DNA from: Branchipolynoe longqiensis
Lineage: Eukaryota; Annelida; Polychaeta; Phyllodocida; Polynoidae
Assembly (NCBI GenBank): GCA_030323885.1
Contig: CM059190.1
Span: 107,041,590-107,105,589, forward strand
DNA: 64,000 nucleotides
Direction: 5' to 3'
In this document: in pieces, positions 21,447 to 32,791 of the stretch
Position numbering within the stretch: position 1 is the stretch's first letter
Layout of the letters: every line of letters starts with the position of its first letter
Position numbers and translations under genes: made by a program
Notes under the pieces: model-generated
What the model saw: only the letters and a program-made list of their open reading frames with translations
The model's database searches: none
Told to the model about the DNA's origin: nothing

Positions 21447-21552
21447 CAGGTGGATGTGGCCGGGGTTCATCAACGATTCACTCACTAATTTCTCTCGGTA
21501 GATGTGGGCCTGATTCACAAACAACTCACTCGCTAACTCCCCCCGGTGGATG
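21447..21552. repeat. Diverged units of the 45-bp minisatellite
   Basis: 'AGGTGGATGTGGCCGGGGTT', 'CAACGATTCACTCACTAATT' and a second, poorer unit ('CGGTAGATGTGGGCC', 'CAACTCACTCGCTAACTC') lie 4.4 kb beyond the main array. The array edge therefore continues on the far side of the composite element. Confidence 0.85.
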
Positions 21553-21555
21553 TGA

Positions 21556-22930
21556 TAACAAATTGTTGATAAGTTTCTGACAAGTTTTTAATGAGGCCTG
21601 ATGAAGTGTAAGTGATGATGCTTTCTGACAAGTTTGTAACGAGGCCTGATGAAGTGTAAGTGATGATGTTCTCTGACAAGTTTGTAATGAGGCCTGATGA
21701 AGTGTAAGTGATGATGTTTTCTGACAAGTTTGTAACGAGGCATCATGAAGTGTAAGTGATGATGTTTTCTGACAAGTTTGTAACGAGGCCTGATGAAGTG
21801 TAAGTAATGATGCTTTCTGACAAGTTTGTAACGAGGTCTGATTAAGTGTAAATGATGATGCTTTCTGACAAGTTTGTAATGAGGCCTGATGAAGTGTAAG
21901 TGAGGATGCTTTCTGACAAGTTTGTAATGAGGCCTGATGAAGTGTAAGTGATGATGTTTTCTGACAAGTTTGTAATGAGGCCTGATGAAGTGTAAGTGAG
22001 GATGCTTTCTGACAAGTTTGTAATGAGGCCTCATGAAGTGTAAGTGATGATGTTTTCTTACAAGTTTGTAATGAGGCCTGATGAAGTGTAAGTGATGATG
22101 CTTTCTGACAAGTTTGTAGTGAGGCCTCATGAAGTGTAAGTGATGATGTTTTCTGACAAGTTTGTAATGAAGCCTCATGAAGTGTAAGTGATGATGTTTC
22201 CTGACAAGTTTGTAATGAGGCCTCATGAAGTGTAAGTGATGATGCTTTCTGACAAGTTTGTAATGAGGCCTCATGAAGTGTAAGTGATGATGCTTTCTGA
22301 CAAGTTTGTAACGAGGTCTGATGAAGTGTAAGTGATGATGCTTTCTGACAAGTTTGTAATGAGGCCTCATGAAGTGTAAGTGAGGATGCTTTCTGACAAG
22401 TTTGTAATGAGGCCTGATGAAGTGTAAGTGAGGATGCTTTCTGACAAGTTTGTAATGAGGCCTGATGAAGTGTAAGTGATGATGCTTTCTGACAAGTTTG
22501 TAATGAGGCCTGATGAAGTGTAAGTGATGTTGCTTTCTGACAAGTTAGTAACGAGGCCTCATGAAGTGTAAGTGATGATGTTTTCTGACAAGTTTGTAAC
22601 GAGGCCTGATGAAGTGTAAGTGATGATGTTTTCTGACAAGTTTGTAATGAGGCTTGAAGTGTAAGTGATGATGTTTTCTGACAAGTTTGTAACAAGGGCT
22701 GATGAAGTGTAAGTGATGATGTTTTCTGACAAGTGTGTAACAAGGCCTGATGAAGTGTAAGTGATGATGTTTGCTGACAAGTATGTAACGAGGCCTGATG
22801 AAGTGTAAGTGATGATGTTTGCTGACAAGTTTGTAACGAGGCCTGATGAAGTGTAAGTGATGATGTTTTCTGACAAGTTTGTCACAAGGTCTGATGAAGA
22901 GTAAGTGATGATGTTTTCTGACTTCAAGGA
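21556..22930. repeat. 48-bp minisatellite, about 28 units
   Basis: The unit carries 'GAGGCCTGATGAAGTGTAAG', 'TGATGATGTTTTCTGACAAG' and TTTGTAAC. Unit variants are GCCTGATG/GCCTCATG, GATGATG/GAGGATG and GTTTTCTG/GCTTTCTG. A unit of 16 codons gives a 405-codon minus-strand frame that is only the repeat. Lengths vary near 22650 (10-bp deletion). Confidence 0.97.
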
Positions 22931-23382
22931 TTCAACATTCTCCGACAGTAGTCGCAATAGATGGGTGTGTGACATATGTTTCAGTGCCCTACATACGTGG
23001 CAGCCAGTATTGTTTGTTAGGGTTTGACAACCTGGGAACATCTAAGGTCATATCAGGATGGGGGAAGTCAAAATGAGATCTGGAAGTGACAAAAGTAAGC
23101 AGAACATCCTGATCTGCATTTTGAGGATCCCAAAAGGAACTAACAAGTTGCTGGTGTCGTAAGAGATGCTACAAAATATGGGGCACAATTGCCAGAGCAG
23201 GATTCAAACCACTTTTCTGCCATTCTAGACAAGTGCCCTAATTATAAGATCACATAAGTGTTCTTATGCAACAATTGTAATCAATTGTTGAGAAAGCAAT
23301 GAAGTCATAAATAAGTAGAGACAAGTTTATTTAACAAAGCTGATGTGTTTGTAAAATTATCGTGAATACTACACTGGTGTTC
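22931..23382. other. Intergenic DNA with a short SINE remnant
   Basis: At 23008-23062 the plus strand shows 'TTTGTTAGGGTTTGACAACC' and 'ATCTAAGGTCATATCAGGAT', a minus-strand fragment of the SINE family 1 3' end. Nothing else recognised. Confidence 0.6.
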
Positions 23383-23600
23383 TCTGTGGTGAAGTGGTTA
23401 GAGTTCTAGGTCGGACTCCTAATCTGAAGGTCAGTGGTTTGATTCCCCGTTTCCCCACCTCTGCCAATTTGGATTTCCACCGCCGTGTATAACTTACAGC
23501 ATCATCAAAGGCCAGTTGCTCTCATAGTATGTCTATATGGTGTGGGAGGTTAAAAATCCCTTGGGTCGGTAAAAGTGTAGGCTCAGGATTTCTATCGACA
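23383..23600 (+). mobile_element. tRNA-headed SINE-like sequence
   Basis: 'GTGGTGAAGTGGTTAGAGTT' resembles a Pol III box A. TCGGA-CTCCTAA-TCTGA can form an anticodon stem-loop with CCT in the anticodon place, and 'AGTGGTTTGATTCCCC' resembles box B. The acceptor stem is not convincing and the sequence continues as a non-tRNA body, so I read it as a SINE or tRNA pseudogene. The 3' boundary is uncertain. Confidence 0.55.
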
Positions 23601-23682
23601 AACTGTCTAATGGTGAAAACAAGTCTATTCAGACTTATCCATGATAGGCGGTATCAATCTTCAAGAAAAAAACCCAATTGTT

Positions 23683-23955
23683 CAGATACCAGACAAAATT
23701 ATCTTCAGTTATACAAGTACCAGTCAAATTTATCTTGAGTACTGCAATTGTACAGGAACCAGACAATTATCTTGAATACTGTAATTGTACAGGTAAAAGC
23801 CAAATTTATCTTGAAAACTGCAATTGTACAGGAACCAGACAATTATCTTGAATACTACAATTGTGCAGCCACCAGCCAATTATCTTAAGCACTGCACTTC
23901 TACAGGTACCAGACACAATTATCTGGAATACTGCAATTTTACAGCTACCAGATTT
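23683..23955. repeat. ~37-41-bp repeat, about 7 units
   Basis: Imperfect units of 'CAATTGTACAGGAACCAGAC', 'AATTATCTTGAATACTG' with substitutions and small length changes. Confidence 0.82.
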
Positions 23956-24485
23956 AAGGGTTCATGATCATCACAATCCAACATGCGGACAAATACTGCA
24001 TGTTAACTATTTGTTAACCTTGTGTATTGTTGAGGTAACCATAGCAAAGCACTGGATTATTCACATCAGAAGCTTAGGAACTATGTTTGTCTCAATATAT
24101 CAGTAAACTCTTTTATGTTATGTATATATATATATACATGTTATGTGGTTATTAGTTACAGAAGCTGAACACCAGTGACAGTCACTCAGGCTGCCACTTG
24201 TGTGAAACGTGGAGTGTAAACATTGCTGGCTGCAGCTTCAGAGCAAAAAAAAACAGCCATCCTGAAAAATAACAGCCATCCTGGGAAAAAACAGTCATCC
24301 TGAAAAAAAACAGCCATCCCTCTGAAGATGATTCTACCCGACCTGAACATGAAGGTGGTAAATGTGGAACCCTGGAGGTACCTTAGGGCTAAGGGTCTCC
24401 ATGTAGCCGGGACACAGGTCACAAGCCACATGACCACAGATGACCTCTGTCTCAGCAAACCTTGAGTTGGCATATTTTGAGCAAT
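23956..24485. other. Intergenic DNA with ACAGCCATCCTG repeats
   Basis: About four copies of ACAGCCATCCTGAAAAA-type units lie at 24248-24320; a short TA tract lies near 24122-24136. No gene seen. Confidence 0.6.
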
Positions 24486-24962
24486 CACACAGTGGCTACA
24501 ATCACACAGCGGCTACAATCACACAGCAGCTACAATCACACAGTGGCTACAATCACACAATGGCTACAATCACACAATGGCTACAATCACACAGTGGCTA
24601 CAATCACACAGTGGCTACAATCACACAGTGGCTACAATCACACAGTGGCTACAATCACACAGCGGCTACAATCACACATTGGCTACAATCACACAGTGGC
24701 TACAATCACACAGTGGCTACAATCACACAGTGGCTACAATCACACAGCGGCTACAATCACACAGTGGCTACAATCACAGAGTGGCTACAATCACACAGCG
24801 GCTACAATCACACAGTGGCTACAATCACACAGTGGCTACAATCACACAGTGGCTACAATCACACAGTGGCTACAATCACACAGCAGCTACAATCACACAG
24901 CGGCTACAATCACACAGTGGCTACAATCACACAGTGGCTACAATCACACAGCGGCTACAAGT
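24486..24962. repeat. 17-bp minisatellite, about 28 units
   Basis: Near-perfect units GGCTACAATCACACAGT (variants AGCGGC, AGCAGC, ATTGGC). All three plus frames are open because a 51-bp superperiod lacks stops. No protein is implied. Confidence 0.97.
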
Positions 24963-25384
24963 CTATTATGAGCGCATAACTAACACGTAGCGTCATTGCG
25001 AAGGTTGAGTAACTCGCTTACTACGGATAGATAATAGTGTGGTAGACACAACTGGTGCTGCTGTTGTTTGTATGGTGTTCGGGGAATATTTCGGCCCAGG
25101 TTACTTTCCATCAGCATCAAGGCATCAAGTGGAGAACTCCGACAACCCGTGATTGGCACCTGTTATTGCTAAGAGTGCCGAGGTAGGCAATGAACATTCA
25201 CCCAGCGTCACGTGGACAAGCAGTGTGTGTGTGTGTGTGTGTGTGGGAGGGGGGGATTCACCCAGCATCACGTGGACGGGCGGTGTGTGTGTTTGGGGGG
25301 GGGGGGGAATTCACCCAGCAGGGAAAGTAAGAGGGGTGAGATAATGAAGTAGACCTGTGACGGTACATGCTTAGTGATGCCATA
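24963..25384. other. Intergenic DNA with a short repeat and GT/G runs
   Basis: At 25195-25325 about 2.5 copies of 'ATTCACCCAGCRTCACGTGG' are separated by GTGTGTG and G runs. Nothing else recognised. Confidence 0.6.
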
Positions 25385-25575
25385 TTAAAACCTAGTCACA
25401 TTATCCTGGCACTAAGCCAATCAGTCCTTACCTTACCCTGGTAGTGCTGTGTGCCAGGGGAGGTAGCGACAAACATCGATTGTATAAGTCTTTGTGGTTT
25501 GACTTGGCTGAGGATTGAACCCAGCACCTCCCACATCAAAACCAGGCCCGTGCTCACTCAACTACCCTTTCGCGT
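25385..25575 (-). mobile_element. SINE family 1, 5' half with a different tRNA head
   Basis: On the minus strand a tRNA-like head (box B 'GGTGCTGGGTTCAATCCTC') joins the linker 'AAGTCAAACC', 'GTCGCTACCTCCCCTGGC', 'GGACTGATTGGCTTAGTG' and 'CCAGGATAATGTGACT'. The head differs from those at 10913 and 58600. Confidence 0.78.
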
Positions 25576-26996
25576 TACCCTCCCTCCTACAAACCTAGCT
25601 CCACGTGTGTACCTCGACTGCACCTCCCATCAATATGTCTATTTCATGTTACCCTCCCTCCTACAAACCTAGCTCCTTCTGTGTACCTCGACTGCACCTC
25701 CCATCAATACGTCTATTTCACGTTACCTCCCTCCTACAAACCTAGCTCCACGTGTGTACCCCAACTGCACCTCCCACCAATACGTCTATTTCACGTTACC
25801 GTCCCTCCTACAAACCTAGCTCCACGTGTGTACCCCGACTGCACCTCCCCTCAATACTTCTATCTCATGTTATCCTCCCTCCTACAAACCTAGCTCCATG
25901 TGTGTACCTCGACTGCACCTCCCATCAATATGTCTATTTCACGTTACCCTCCCTCCTACAAACGCACCTCAGCTCCCTTCATGTGTACCTCGACACCTGC
26001 TCACGTCTCCCTCACTAGCTCCCCTCAACCTACTCCTGTGTACTCGACTGCACCTCCCATCAATACGTCTATTTCACGTTACCTCCCTCCTACAAACCTA
26101 GCTCCACGTGTGTACCCCAACTGCACCTCCCACCAATACGTCTATTTCACGTTACCGTCCCTCCTACAAACCTAGCTCCACGTGTGTACCCCGACTGCAC
26201 CTCCCCTCAATACTTCTATCTCATGTTATCCTCCCTCCTACAAACCTAGCTCCATGTGTGTACCTCGACTGCACCTCCCATCAATACGTCTATTTCATGT
26301 TACCCTCCCTCCTACAAACCTAGCTCCACATGTGTACCTCAACTGCACCTCCAATCAATATGTCTATTTCACGTTACCCTCCCTCCTACAAACCTAGCAT
26401 GTGTACCCCGACTGCACCTCCCCTCAATACTTCTATCTCATGTTATCCTCCCTCCTACAAACCTAGCTCCATGTGTGTACCCCAACTGCACCTCCCACCA
26501 ATACGTCTATTTCACGTTACCTCTCTCCTACAAACCTAGCTCCACGTGTGTACCCCAACTGCACCTCCCACCAATACGTCTATTTCATGTTACCGTCCCT
26601 CCTACAAACCTAGCTCCACGTGTGTACCCCGACTGCACCTCCCCTCAATACTTCTATCTCATGTTATCCTCCCTCCTACAAACCTAGCTCCACGTGTGTA
26701 CCCCGACTGCACCTCCCCTCAATACTTCTATCTCATGTTATCCTCCCTCCTACAAACCTAGCTCCACGTGTGTACCCCGACTGCACCTCCCCTCAATACT
26801 TCTATCTCATGTTATCCTCCCTCCTACAAACCTAGCTCCATGTGTGTACCTCGACTGCACCTCCCATCAATACGTCTATTTCATGTTACCCTCCCTCCTA
26901 CAAACCTAGCTCCACATGTGTACCTCAACTGCACCTCCAATCAATATGTCTATTTCACGTTACCCTCCCTCCTACAAACCTAGCATGTGTACCATG
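25576..26996. repeat. 74-bp minisatellite, about 19 units
   Basis: Units include 'CTCCCTCCTACAAACCTAGC', 'TCCACGTGTGTACCCCGACT' and 'GCACCTCCCCTCAATACTTC'. A subfamily with 'CCATCAATATGTCTATTTCA' alternates with it. Consecutive units are exactly 74 bp apart over most of the array; 26395-26400 and 25962-26040 are irregular. Because 74 is not a multiple of three, overlapping short frames appear. Confidence 0.96.
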
Positions 26997-27070
26997 ACTG
27001 CACCTCCCTCCCGAAGTTACTCCAAAGCGAGTCCATCAATGCCTCCTCACTCCAGGGTGCACAGTCACCG

Positions 27071-27360
27071 GGACGTAGCTCAGGCGGTAGAGTGTCCACC
27101 TGTGAAGCTGTTGGTCATCAGATCGATGTGCTCAGTGGACCCATTTGCTGTTGGGGCTATTTTCCATTCCAACCAATGATCCACAATTTGTTCATCAAAG
27201 GCTGTGGTATGTGCTGTCTTGTCTGTTGGAAAGTGCATATAAAAGACCCATGGCAGCGGATTTCCTCCAAAGAAATATATCAGAATGATCATTACGTTTG
27301 ATGCCCAATAGCCGACGATTAAATATCAATGTGCTCTAGAGCCACTGTTAAATAAAACAA
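27071..27360 (+). mobile_element. Mollusc-type tRNA SINE
   Basis: The head 'GGGACGTAGCTCAGGCGGTA' has a strong box A. A degraded box B follows ('CATCAGATCGATGTG'), then 'GTGGACCCATTTGCTG', the central block 'AAGGCTGTGGTATGTGCTGT', 'GTGCATATAAAAGACCCATG', 'GCCCAATAGCCGACGATTAA', 'TCAATGTGCTCTAGAG' and the end 'GTTAAATAAAACAAGC'. This layout is one I know from widespread lophotrochozoan and mollusc SINEs with a shared central domain, and it is the main taxonomic clue. Confidence 0.85.
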
Positions 27361-28072
27361 GCTTTACTTTTGTTGGTACGCAGGTACAAGATTGTCCGTG
27401 CGCACTCTCTGTGCACAGTAGTCATTCAGTTAACAGTGTTTACTGCTCAGAACGCACGCAGAACTTAGCTATGAACCGTTTATAACAGTTGATTTTACTG
27501 ATAATTTATTTGATCTAAAAACCCAATTATTCTTGTTTGTATTAATATGAAATGAGACCTGAGAATAGTTCATTTTGGACTGAACCCAAACTACTGTCCA
27601 TTCTTTGACTAGCAAGGACAATGTTCCTTTGTTTAATGAATTAAATAATCAAATCAACACACACAAAACGCACTCCTGAAATGCTCTGACTAAAAATATA
27701 TGAAATCATAAGTGGATTTGATAATAGAAATAAAGAATGTTTTGATTGATATGCTGACTCTCTGCCTGGCTGGTTGTTTAGTTGATATTTGAGAGTGGAA
27801 TGCCAATTTGAATCGGTGCCAATCCCATAGTTTTATTGCGGTCATTCCATACTGAGCTCATAAAGTGTACTGACATGCAGGCCCCGTGCTACTAATGTTG
27901 GATGTGGATTGTATGTGGATGGTTATTTAGTAAACCCAGTTGGTGTGGATTACTAGACTAGTGCTGTCAGATCTTGTCAATTCAATAAGCAGCGCTGCCG
28001 AAATTCAATTAGTACTGTTAGTAATGTACAATAAACTGTGACATAATACTCGACATAGTCTCGTTCAGCTTT
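27361..28072. other. AT-rich intergenic DNA
   Basis: No gene or repeat recognised. Confidence 0.5.
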
Positions 28073-28375
28073 GGTTTGTTTGTTTGTTGGTGTGTTGTGT
28101 CCTAACAACGTCTAAGGTAATATGAATACAAGTGCTGACTTGTGACAATGCACACTCATGGCAACTTAATATTGCTTTGTCCCACTGGGAGACCAGGCTA
28201 CCAGCACCATGACCCGATATCCCACACTGTTAAATTATCCTGTCACTGAGGTAACCAGTTCTTGTCCTATCCTATTAATGCCAAGCACCAAGCTAGGAAG
28301 CGACAAGTATCAATTCTATGTCATTGGTTTTGACTTGGCTGGGATTCGAACTCCCAACCTTCCACGCGGGATGCA
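28073..28375 (-). mobile_element. SINE family 1, long copy
   Basis: On the minus strand box B 'GGGAGTTCGAATCCCAGC' leads into 'CAAGTCAAAACCAATGAC', 'CTTGTCGCTTCCTAGC', 'AATAGGATAGGACAAGAACT' and the 3' end near 28100. Moderately diverged. Only the last part of the tRNA head is kept (GGAAGGTTGGGAG). Confidence 0.84.
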
Positions 28376-28759
28376 TGCAGCATTGTGATAAGATAACACC
28401 AACACTACAGCTGGCCAGCATTGAAAACAAGCCTGAACACCCAGGCTTATATGCTATGGACAGTATAAATACAGCCTCAATAAACACATTTTAAAAGATT
28501 AAAAAAAGCATTGGCAAAATTCAATTAGTACTTTTAAAATGTAAAATAAATGGTTGTACTGTACATGACATGGTTTCGTTCAGACTTGGTAGTTAGTGTA
28601 TAATTCCGCATTCTCTTCGCAGTTTTAAGTTCACCACACTTGAGATTTCTAGAATATGAATATTCCGTTTAGGTATAACGACTTTTCGTGAAAGCGATGC
28701 TTGTAATAACCAAATAGTGTCAATGCTGCTAACAACATTTTTAAAAAAAATTGTATAAC
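28376..28759. other. AT-rich intergenic DNA
   Basis: No gene recognised. Confidence 0.45.
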
Positions 28760-29110
28760 CCGATTGTTTTGAGTTCCTGTCCTAGTTGTGAAATACATAT
28801 ATTAGGGTTGATCATTATAATCTACATTACTTCACCTTCATATTAACTTTATTTTAAATGGTTACACTTGGAGATAGATATTTGAAGTGAAAACATGCCA
28901 AATTAATTTCGATGTGTGCACCAAAATGCTGTACATAGTTTTGTTTATTATTTGTCGAGCATAGCATTGCGGCACAGGAACACCAAACTGCAATAGTGTT
29001 TAACGAGTGCACGCGTATCTAAGTCGATTATGTAGGATCAAATCTAGGTCAATGTTTTGGTTTCGAGAATTTGATGCTTTCATCGGATTATGCAGCTTTA
29101 AATAAGTATG
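28760..29110 (-). repeat. AT-rich dispersed repeat G, copy 1
   Basis: Read on the minus strand: 'GCTGCATAATCCGATGAAAG', 'CTAGATTTGATCCTACATA', 'CACTCGTTAAACACT', 'TTTTCACTTCAAATATC' and 'GACAGGAACTCAAAACAATC'. The same order is seen on the plus strand at 32216-32600, 48640-48895 (front half) and 56225-56412 (back half). Confidence 0.78.
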
Positions 29111-29242
29111 ACTAACGAGCATTTAGACAACATTACCGTCCGTAAGTGATGTAACCATAACGAGGACAGGCCCACCTCTCGACCCGCCAACTGGTGTCAG
29201 CTGCACTTACCTAGAAACAGGGAGAGAAAACAACATGGTTAG
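29111..29242. other. Intergenic DNA before the array
   Basis: No feature recognised. Confidence 0.4.
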
Positions 29243-30025
29243 CACAGCTCAGTTAGAGTAATGACGTCACCATGTAAAAAAGCTCAGAGTAATGGGAGCA
29301 AATGACGTCACCAGTTAACATAAAACAAGGCAGGTGTAGCTCAGAGTAATGGGAGCAAATGACGTCACCAGTTAACATAAAACAAGGCCGGTGTAGCTCA
29401 GAGTAATGGGCGCAAATGACGTCAACAGTTAACATAAAACAAGGTCGGTGTAGCTCAGAGTAATGGGAGCAAATGACGTCACCAGTTAACATAAAACAAG
29501 GCCGGTGTAGCTCAGAGTAATGGGAGCAAATGACGTCACCAGTTAAGATAAGACAAGGTCGGTGTAGCTCAGAGTAATGGGAGCAAATGACATCAACAGT
29601 TAACATAAAACAAGGTCGGTGTAGCTCAGAGTAATGGGAGCAAATGACGTCACCAATTAACATAATACAAGGCCGTTGTAGCTCAGAGTAATGGGAGCAA
29701 ATGATGTGATCAGTTAACATAAAACAAGGTTGGCGTAGCTCAGAGTAATTGGAGCAAATAATGTCATCAGTTAACATAAAACAAGGTTGGCACAGGTCAG
29801 AGTAATTGGAGCAAATGATGTCACCAGTTAACATAAAACAAGGCCGGTGTAGCTCAGAGTAACTGGAGCAAATGACATCATCAGTTAACATAAAACAAGG
29901 TTTTGCACAGGTCAGAGTAATTGGAGAAAATGACGTCGCCAGTTAACATAAAACATGGTTGTACCGCTCAGAGTAATGCGAGCAAATGACGTCATCAGTT
30001 AACAAAACAACAAGGTTAGCACAAC
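29243..30025. repeat. 57-bp minisatellite with CRE palindromes, about 13 units
   Basis: Unit words are 'CAGTTAACATAAAACAAGGC', 'CGGTGTAGCTCAGAGTAATG' and 'GGAGCAAATGACGTCAC'. Eight units keep an exact TGACGTCA (near 29264, 29304, 29361, 29418, 29475, 29532, 29646, 29988); the others carry one or two changes. A 19-codon period gives a 212-codon minus frame, a repeat artefact. Confidence 0.95.
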
Positions 30026-30275
30026 TCAGATTGTTGTTTGTCTGTTGGGGTTTTTCATCCTGGCAACATCAAAGGTCATATCAGGATGGGTACCGACTTG
30101 TGAGAATGCACACTCCTGGTGTCTTTATAGCATAGTGCTTCCCCACTGGTAGACCAGGCCGGCAGCAGCATGACCCGATTTCCCACTCAGTCACATTATC
30201 CTGACACTGGCCAAACCAGCCCTTGTCCCATCCTAGTAATGCCGAGCACCAGGCTAGGTAGCAACAAGTCTCAAG
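30026..30275 (-). mobile_element. SINE family 1, 5'-truncated
   Basis: The plus strand shows 'TTGTTTGTCTGTTGGGGTTT', 'AAAGGTCATATCAGGATGGG', 'CCACTGGTAGACCAGGCC', 'TCACATTATCCTGACACTGG' and 'GAGCACCAGGCTAGGTAGCA', the reverse of the family body. It ends at the linker with no tRNA head and abuts a LINE fragment. Confidence 0.85.
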
Positions 30276-30404
30276 CTAGTGAGGAAAAACTTTCTCCTTG
30301 ATAGAGTGGTAAACACATGGAATGGGCTTCCACCCGAGATAATCAAAACTCCATCACTAAATACATTGAAAAACAGACTCAATAACTGTTTAGGTCAGTA
30401 TTAG
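30276..30404 (+). mobile_element. LINE fragment (CR1/Jockey-like ORF2 C-terminus)
   Basis: An open frame of about 42 codons reads FLLDRVVNTWNGLPPEIIKT followed by PSLNTLKNRLNN and a stop. The pattern of a VVNxWNxLP core followed by a conserved PS-NxFK-RLD-like stretch is the well-known C-terminal tail of CR1/Jockey-clade reverse transcriptases. There is no catalytic region here, so this is a 5'-truncated relic. It belongs to a different LINE group from 12823-13255. Confidence 0.82.
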
Positions 30405-30916
30405 CAAAGTCAGTCCTGGACACATGACCACTATAATTATGACAGGTCATAAATAAACCGGATCTGGTAACAGGTCATTAGCCTAAATATATAAACAGAA
30501 GAGGATAAGTATATGTGTAAATTATATCAATGTTGTAAGTCATTAGAGCACAGCTCTGAGTAACGAGGGGAAACTGACATGACCAGTTCACGATGTGTCA
30601 GGTACCATGTAGCAGTCGATGTCGACATTAGCTGACCGGCAAACAGTCCTTACATAAACCACCGAGGTGGGTTTTATTGGAGTCATCAGGCGTTCATGTT
30701 AAGTACATCATTATTCACCACATGTACATTTCAGTCGGCCACAATATATACTGCCATTGAGTAGTCACTTTGGGGTTTACCTGCTAACAATATCTAGGGT
30801 CTAGTGCTGCCCAGCAGTGTAAACAAGTGTTCACACACTTATCCGTTATAGAAATTGATCACAAAAAAACAAAGAGGTCACATCGGCACGGGTACTGTAT
30901 TAAACCCATGCTCTAT
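30405..30916. other. Intergenic DNA
   Basis: No gene seen. The first part may be the 3' UTR of the LINE fragment. Confidence 0.45.
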
Positions 30917-31537
30917 TATGTGAGTGATATATATGTGTGGTATATCATGCATTGTGTGAGTGATATATGTGTGTGGTATATCATGCATTGTGTGAGTGAT
31001 ATGTGTGTGTGGGATATCATGAATTATGTAAGTGATATATGTGTGTGGTATATCATGCATTGTGTGAGTGATATGTGTGTCTTGGATATCATGAATTATG
31101 TGAGTGATATATGTGTGTGGTATATCATGCATTATGTGAGTGATATATGTGTGTGGTATATCATGAATTATGTGAGTGATATATGTGTGTAGTTTATCAT
31201 GCATTATGTGAGTGATATATGTGTGTGGTATATCATGCATTATGTGAGTGATATATGTGTGTGGTATATCATGCATTATGTGAGTGATATATATATGGTA
31301 TATTATGCATTATGTGAGTGATATATGTGTGCGGTATATCATGCATTATGTGAGTCATATATGTGTGTGGTATATCATGCATTATGTGAGTCATATATGT
31401 GTGTGGTATATCATGCATTATGTGAGTGATATATGTGTGTGGTATATCATGCATTATGTGAGTGATATATATATATTTGGTATATCATGCATTATGTGAG
31501 TGATATATGTGTGTGGTATATCATACATTATGTCAAT
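30917..31537. repeat. 36-bp minisatellite, about 17 units
   Basis: Unit 'ATGTGTGTGGTATATCATGC' plus 'ATTATGTGAGTGATAT', with variants TGTGTGAG, GAATTATG and an (AT)n expansion near 31286 and 31465. Twelve-codon period; frames open on both strands are artefacts. Confidence 0.96.
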
Positions 31538-31664
31538 AGAAATATGTTATTCTACTCCATTGTTTGCCTATTAGTGTATTAGTCTGTCCAACCAACACAC
31601 GAGCCATTGTGTGTAAGGCTCATATTCAACCACGCAGCTCTCACCGGCCAGACATTAATACATA

Positions 31665-31815
31665 CATCTATATGTCGTGGTGCTGATGAAAATGGGAAAT
31701 ATTGCGCCTGAGTGGATATTGAACCCACATCTCTTGCAATCTGGACCAGTGTGCTAACCATTACACCACATAAGCTCTCTGATGTCACCATCCTTTCTAC
31801 ACCTATCGGTCTGTG
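31665..31815 (-). mobile_element. SINE family 2 (tRNA-headed), copy 1
   Basis: On the minus strand: 'GTGGTGTAATGGTTAGCACA' (box A region), 'CTGGTCCAGATTGCAAGAGA', box B 'GTGGGTTCAATATCC', then 'AGGCGCAATATTTCCCATTT'. A second copy is at 32000-32158 and a third head at 35613. The head resembles a Gln-type tRNA. Confidence 0.8.
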
Positions 31816-31999
31816 CGACTCCTTGCCTGAGAGGTCAGCGCAGACTACTAGTAATACACTCATCCCCCCGGGAATTATAAGTCTTTTAAATGGCCATTTA
31901 ATGCTTTCAAAGTTACAATACATACAGGCAATGCACTTACATATAAACATAAACAGTGCAGGTTCAACAACCATTCATCGCATAGCTTGTACAGGATCC
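31816..31999. other. Intergenic DNA between two SINEs
   Basis: No feature recognised. Confidence 0.4.
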
Positions 32000-32158
32000 C
32001 GGTCATAGCACTAGTGTAGTGGGGGCATTGAACATGGGAAATATTACACCTAGAGCGGGAATCGAACACACATCTCTTGCATTCTGGGCCAGTGTACTAA
32101 CCATTTCATCACCTAGGCTCCCTGATGTCACCATCCTATCCACGCCTATAGGCTTCAA
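32000..32158 (-). mobile_element. SINE family 2, copy 2
   Basis: Minus strand: 'GGTGATGAAATGGTTAGTAC', 'CACATCTCTTGCATTCTGGG' on the plus side, box B 'GTGTTCGATTCCCGC', then 'CTAGGTGTAATATTTCCCAT'. It keeps the same flank-side word 'CCTGATGTCACCATCCTATC' as copy 1, so the repeat extends beyond the tRNA part on the 5' side. Confidence 0.8.
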
Positions 32159-32215
32159 GAGTGAACAGGTTCTATTAAATTAACTTTTCAGAGCAGCTAA
32201 GTGTTTAACGACTGG

Positions 32216-32600
32216 TTTCGAAACTTTGATGCTTTAAGCGGTCTAATCAACTTTAAATCTGCATAGTCCGATAAAAGTCTTAAAATTCCAAAACCATAAA
32301 AGCTATCTAGATTTGATCCTACATATCCAACTCATATACTGATGCACTTATTAAGCATGTGTTGCCACATATAAGGGCCTGCTAAGTCAATTTAATATAA
32401 TATGTTCCTGCTGAATCCTGTGGTGTCAGAGTTTTGGTGTGCTTGCCAAAACTAATTGTATATGTTTGCACTTCAAATATCGCCAAAATTAGCCATTTGA
32501 AGTAAAAGTTGCTTCAAGCAAAGGTAAGGTAGAATATAATCATCAAGCTAATAGATTTATCTAAAAAAAAAAAAGACAGAAACTCAAAACCATCAGCACC
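32216..32600 (+). repeat. AT-rich dispersed repeat G, copy 2 (most complete)
   Basis: Words in order: 'CTGCATAGTCCGATAAAAGT', 'CTAGATTTGATCCTACATAT', 'TGCACTTATTAAGCATGTGT', 'GTCAGAGTTTTGGTGTGCTT', 'GCACTTCAAATATCGCC', a T/A-rich end and 'GACAGAAACTCAAAACCATC'. It is collinear with 28760-29110 reversed. No coding capacity. Confidence 0.8.
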
Positions 32601-32791
32601 TTTAATAACTCAAAGAATGCAGGTGGCGCAACCTGTTGACAGCAATACATTGCATTTTGGTCACGTGACACAACACACATCGCTGAGTTTGTCACAGGTG
32701 GAGAAGAGCAGCCACAGAAAGAACCACAAGAAAACAAGAAAACAAGAAACCATCGGCTCTGCGTCCTCAGTGGTGGGTTATTGAATCTGCG
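32601..32791. other. Intergenic DNA
   Basis: No feature recognised. Confidence 0.4.

Noticed and set aside
21526..22743. 405-codon minus-strand ORF with 16-residue period
   Set aside because: Product of the 48-bp array; no independent coding evidence.
23383..23460. Functional tRNA-Arg (CCT)
   Set aside because: The anticodon arm folds, but the acceptor stem is not paired and the T arm is weak; more likely a SINE head.
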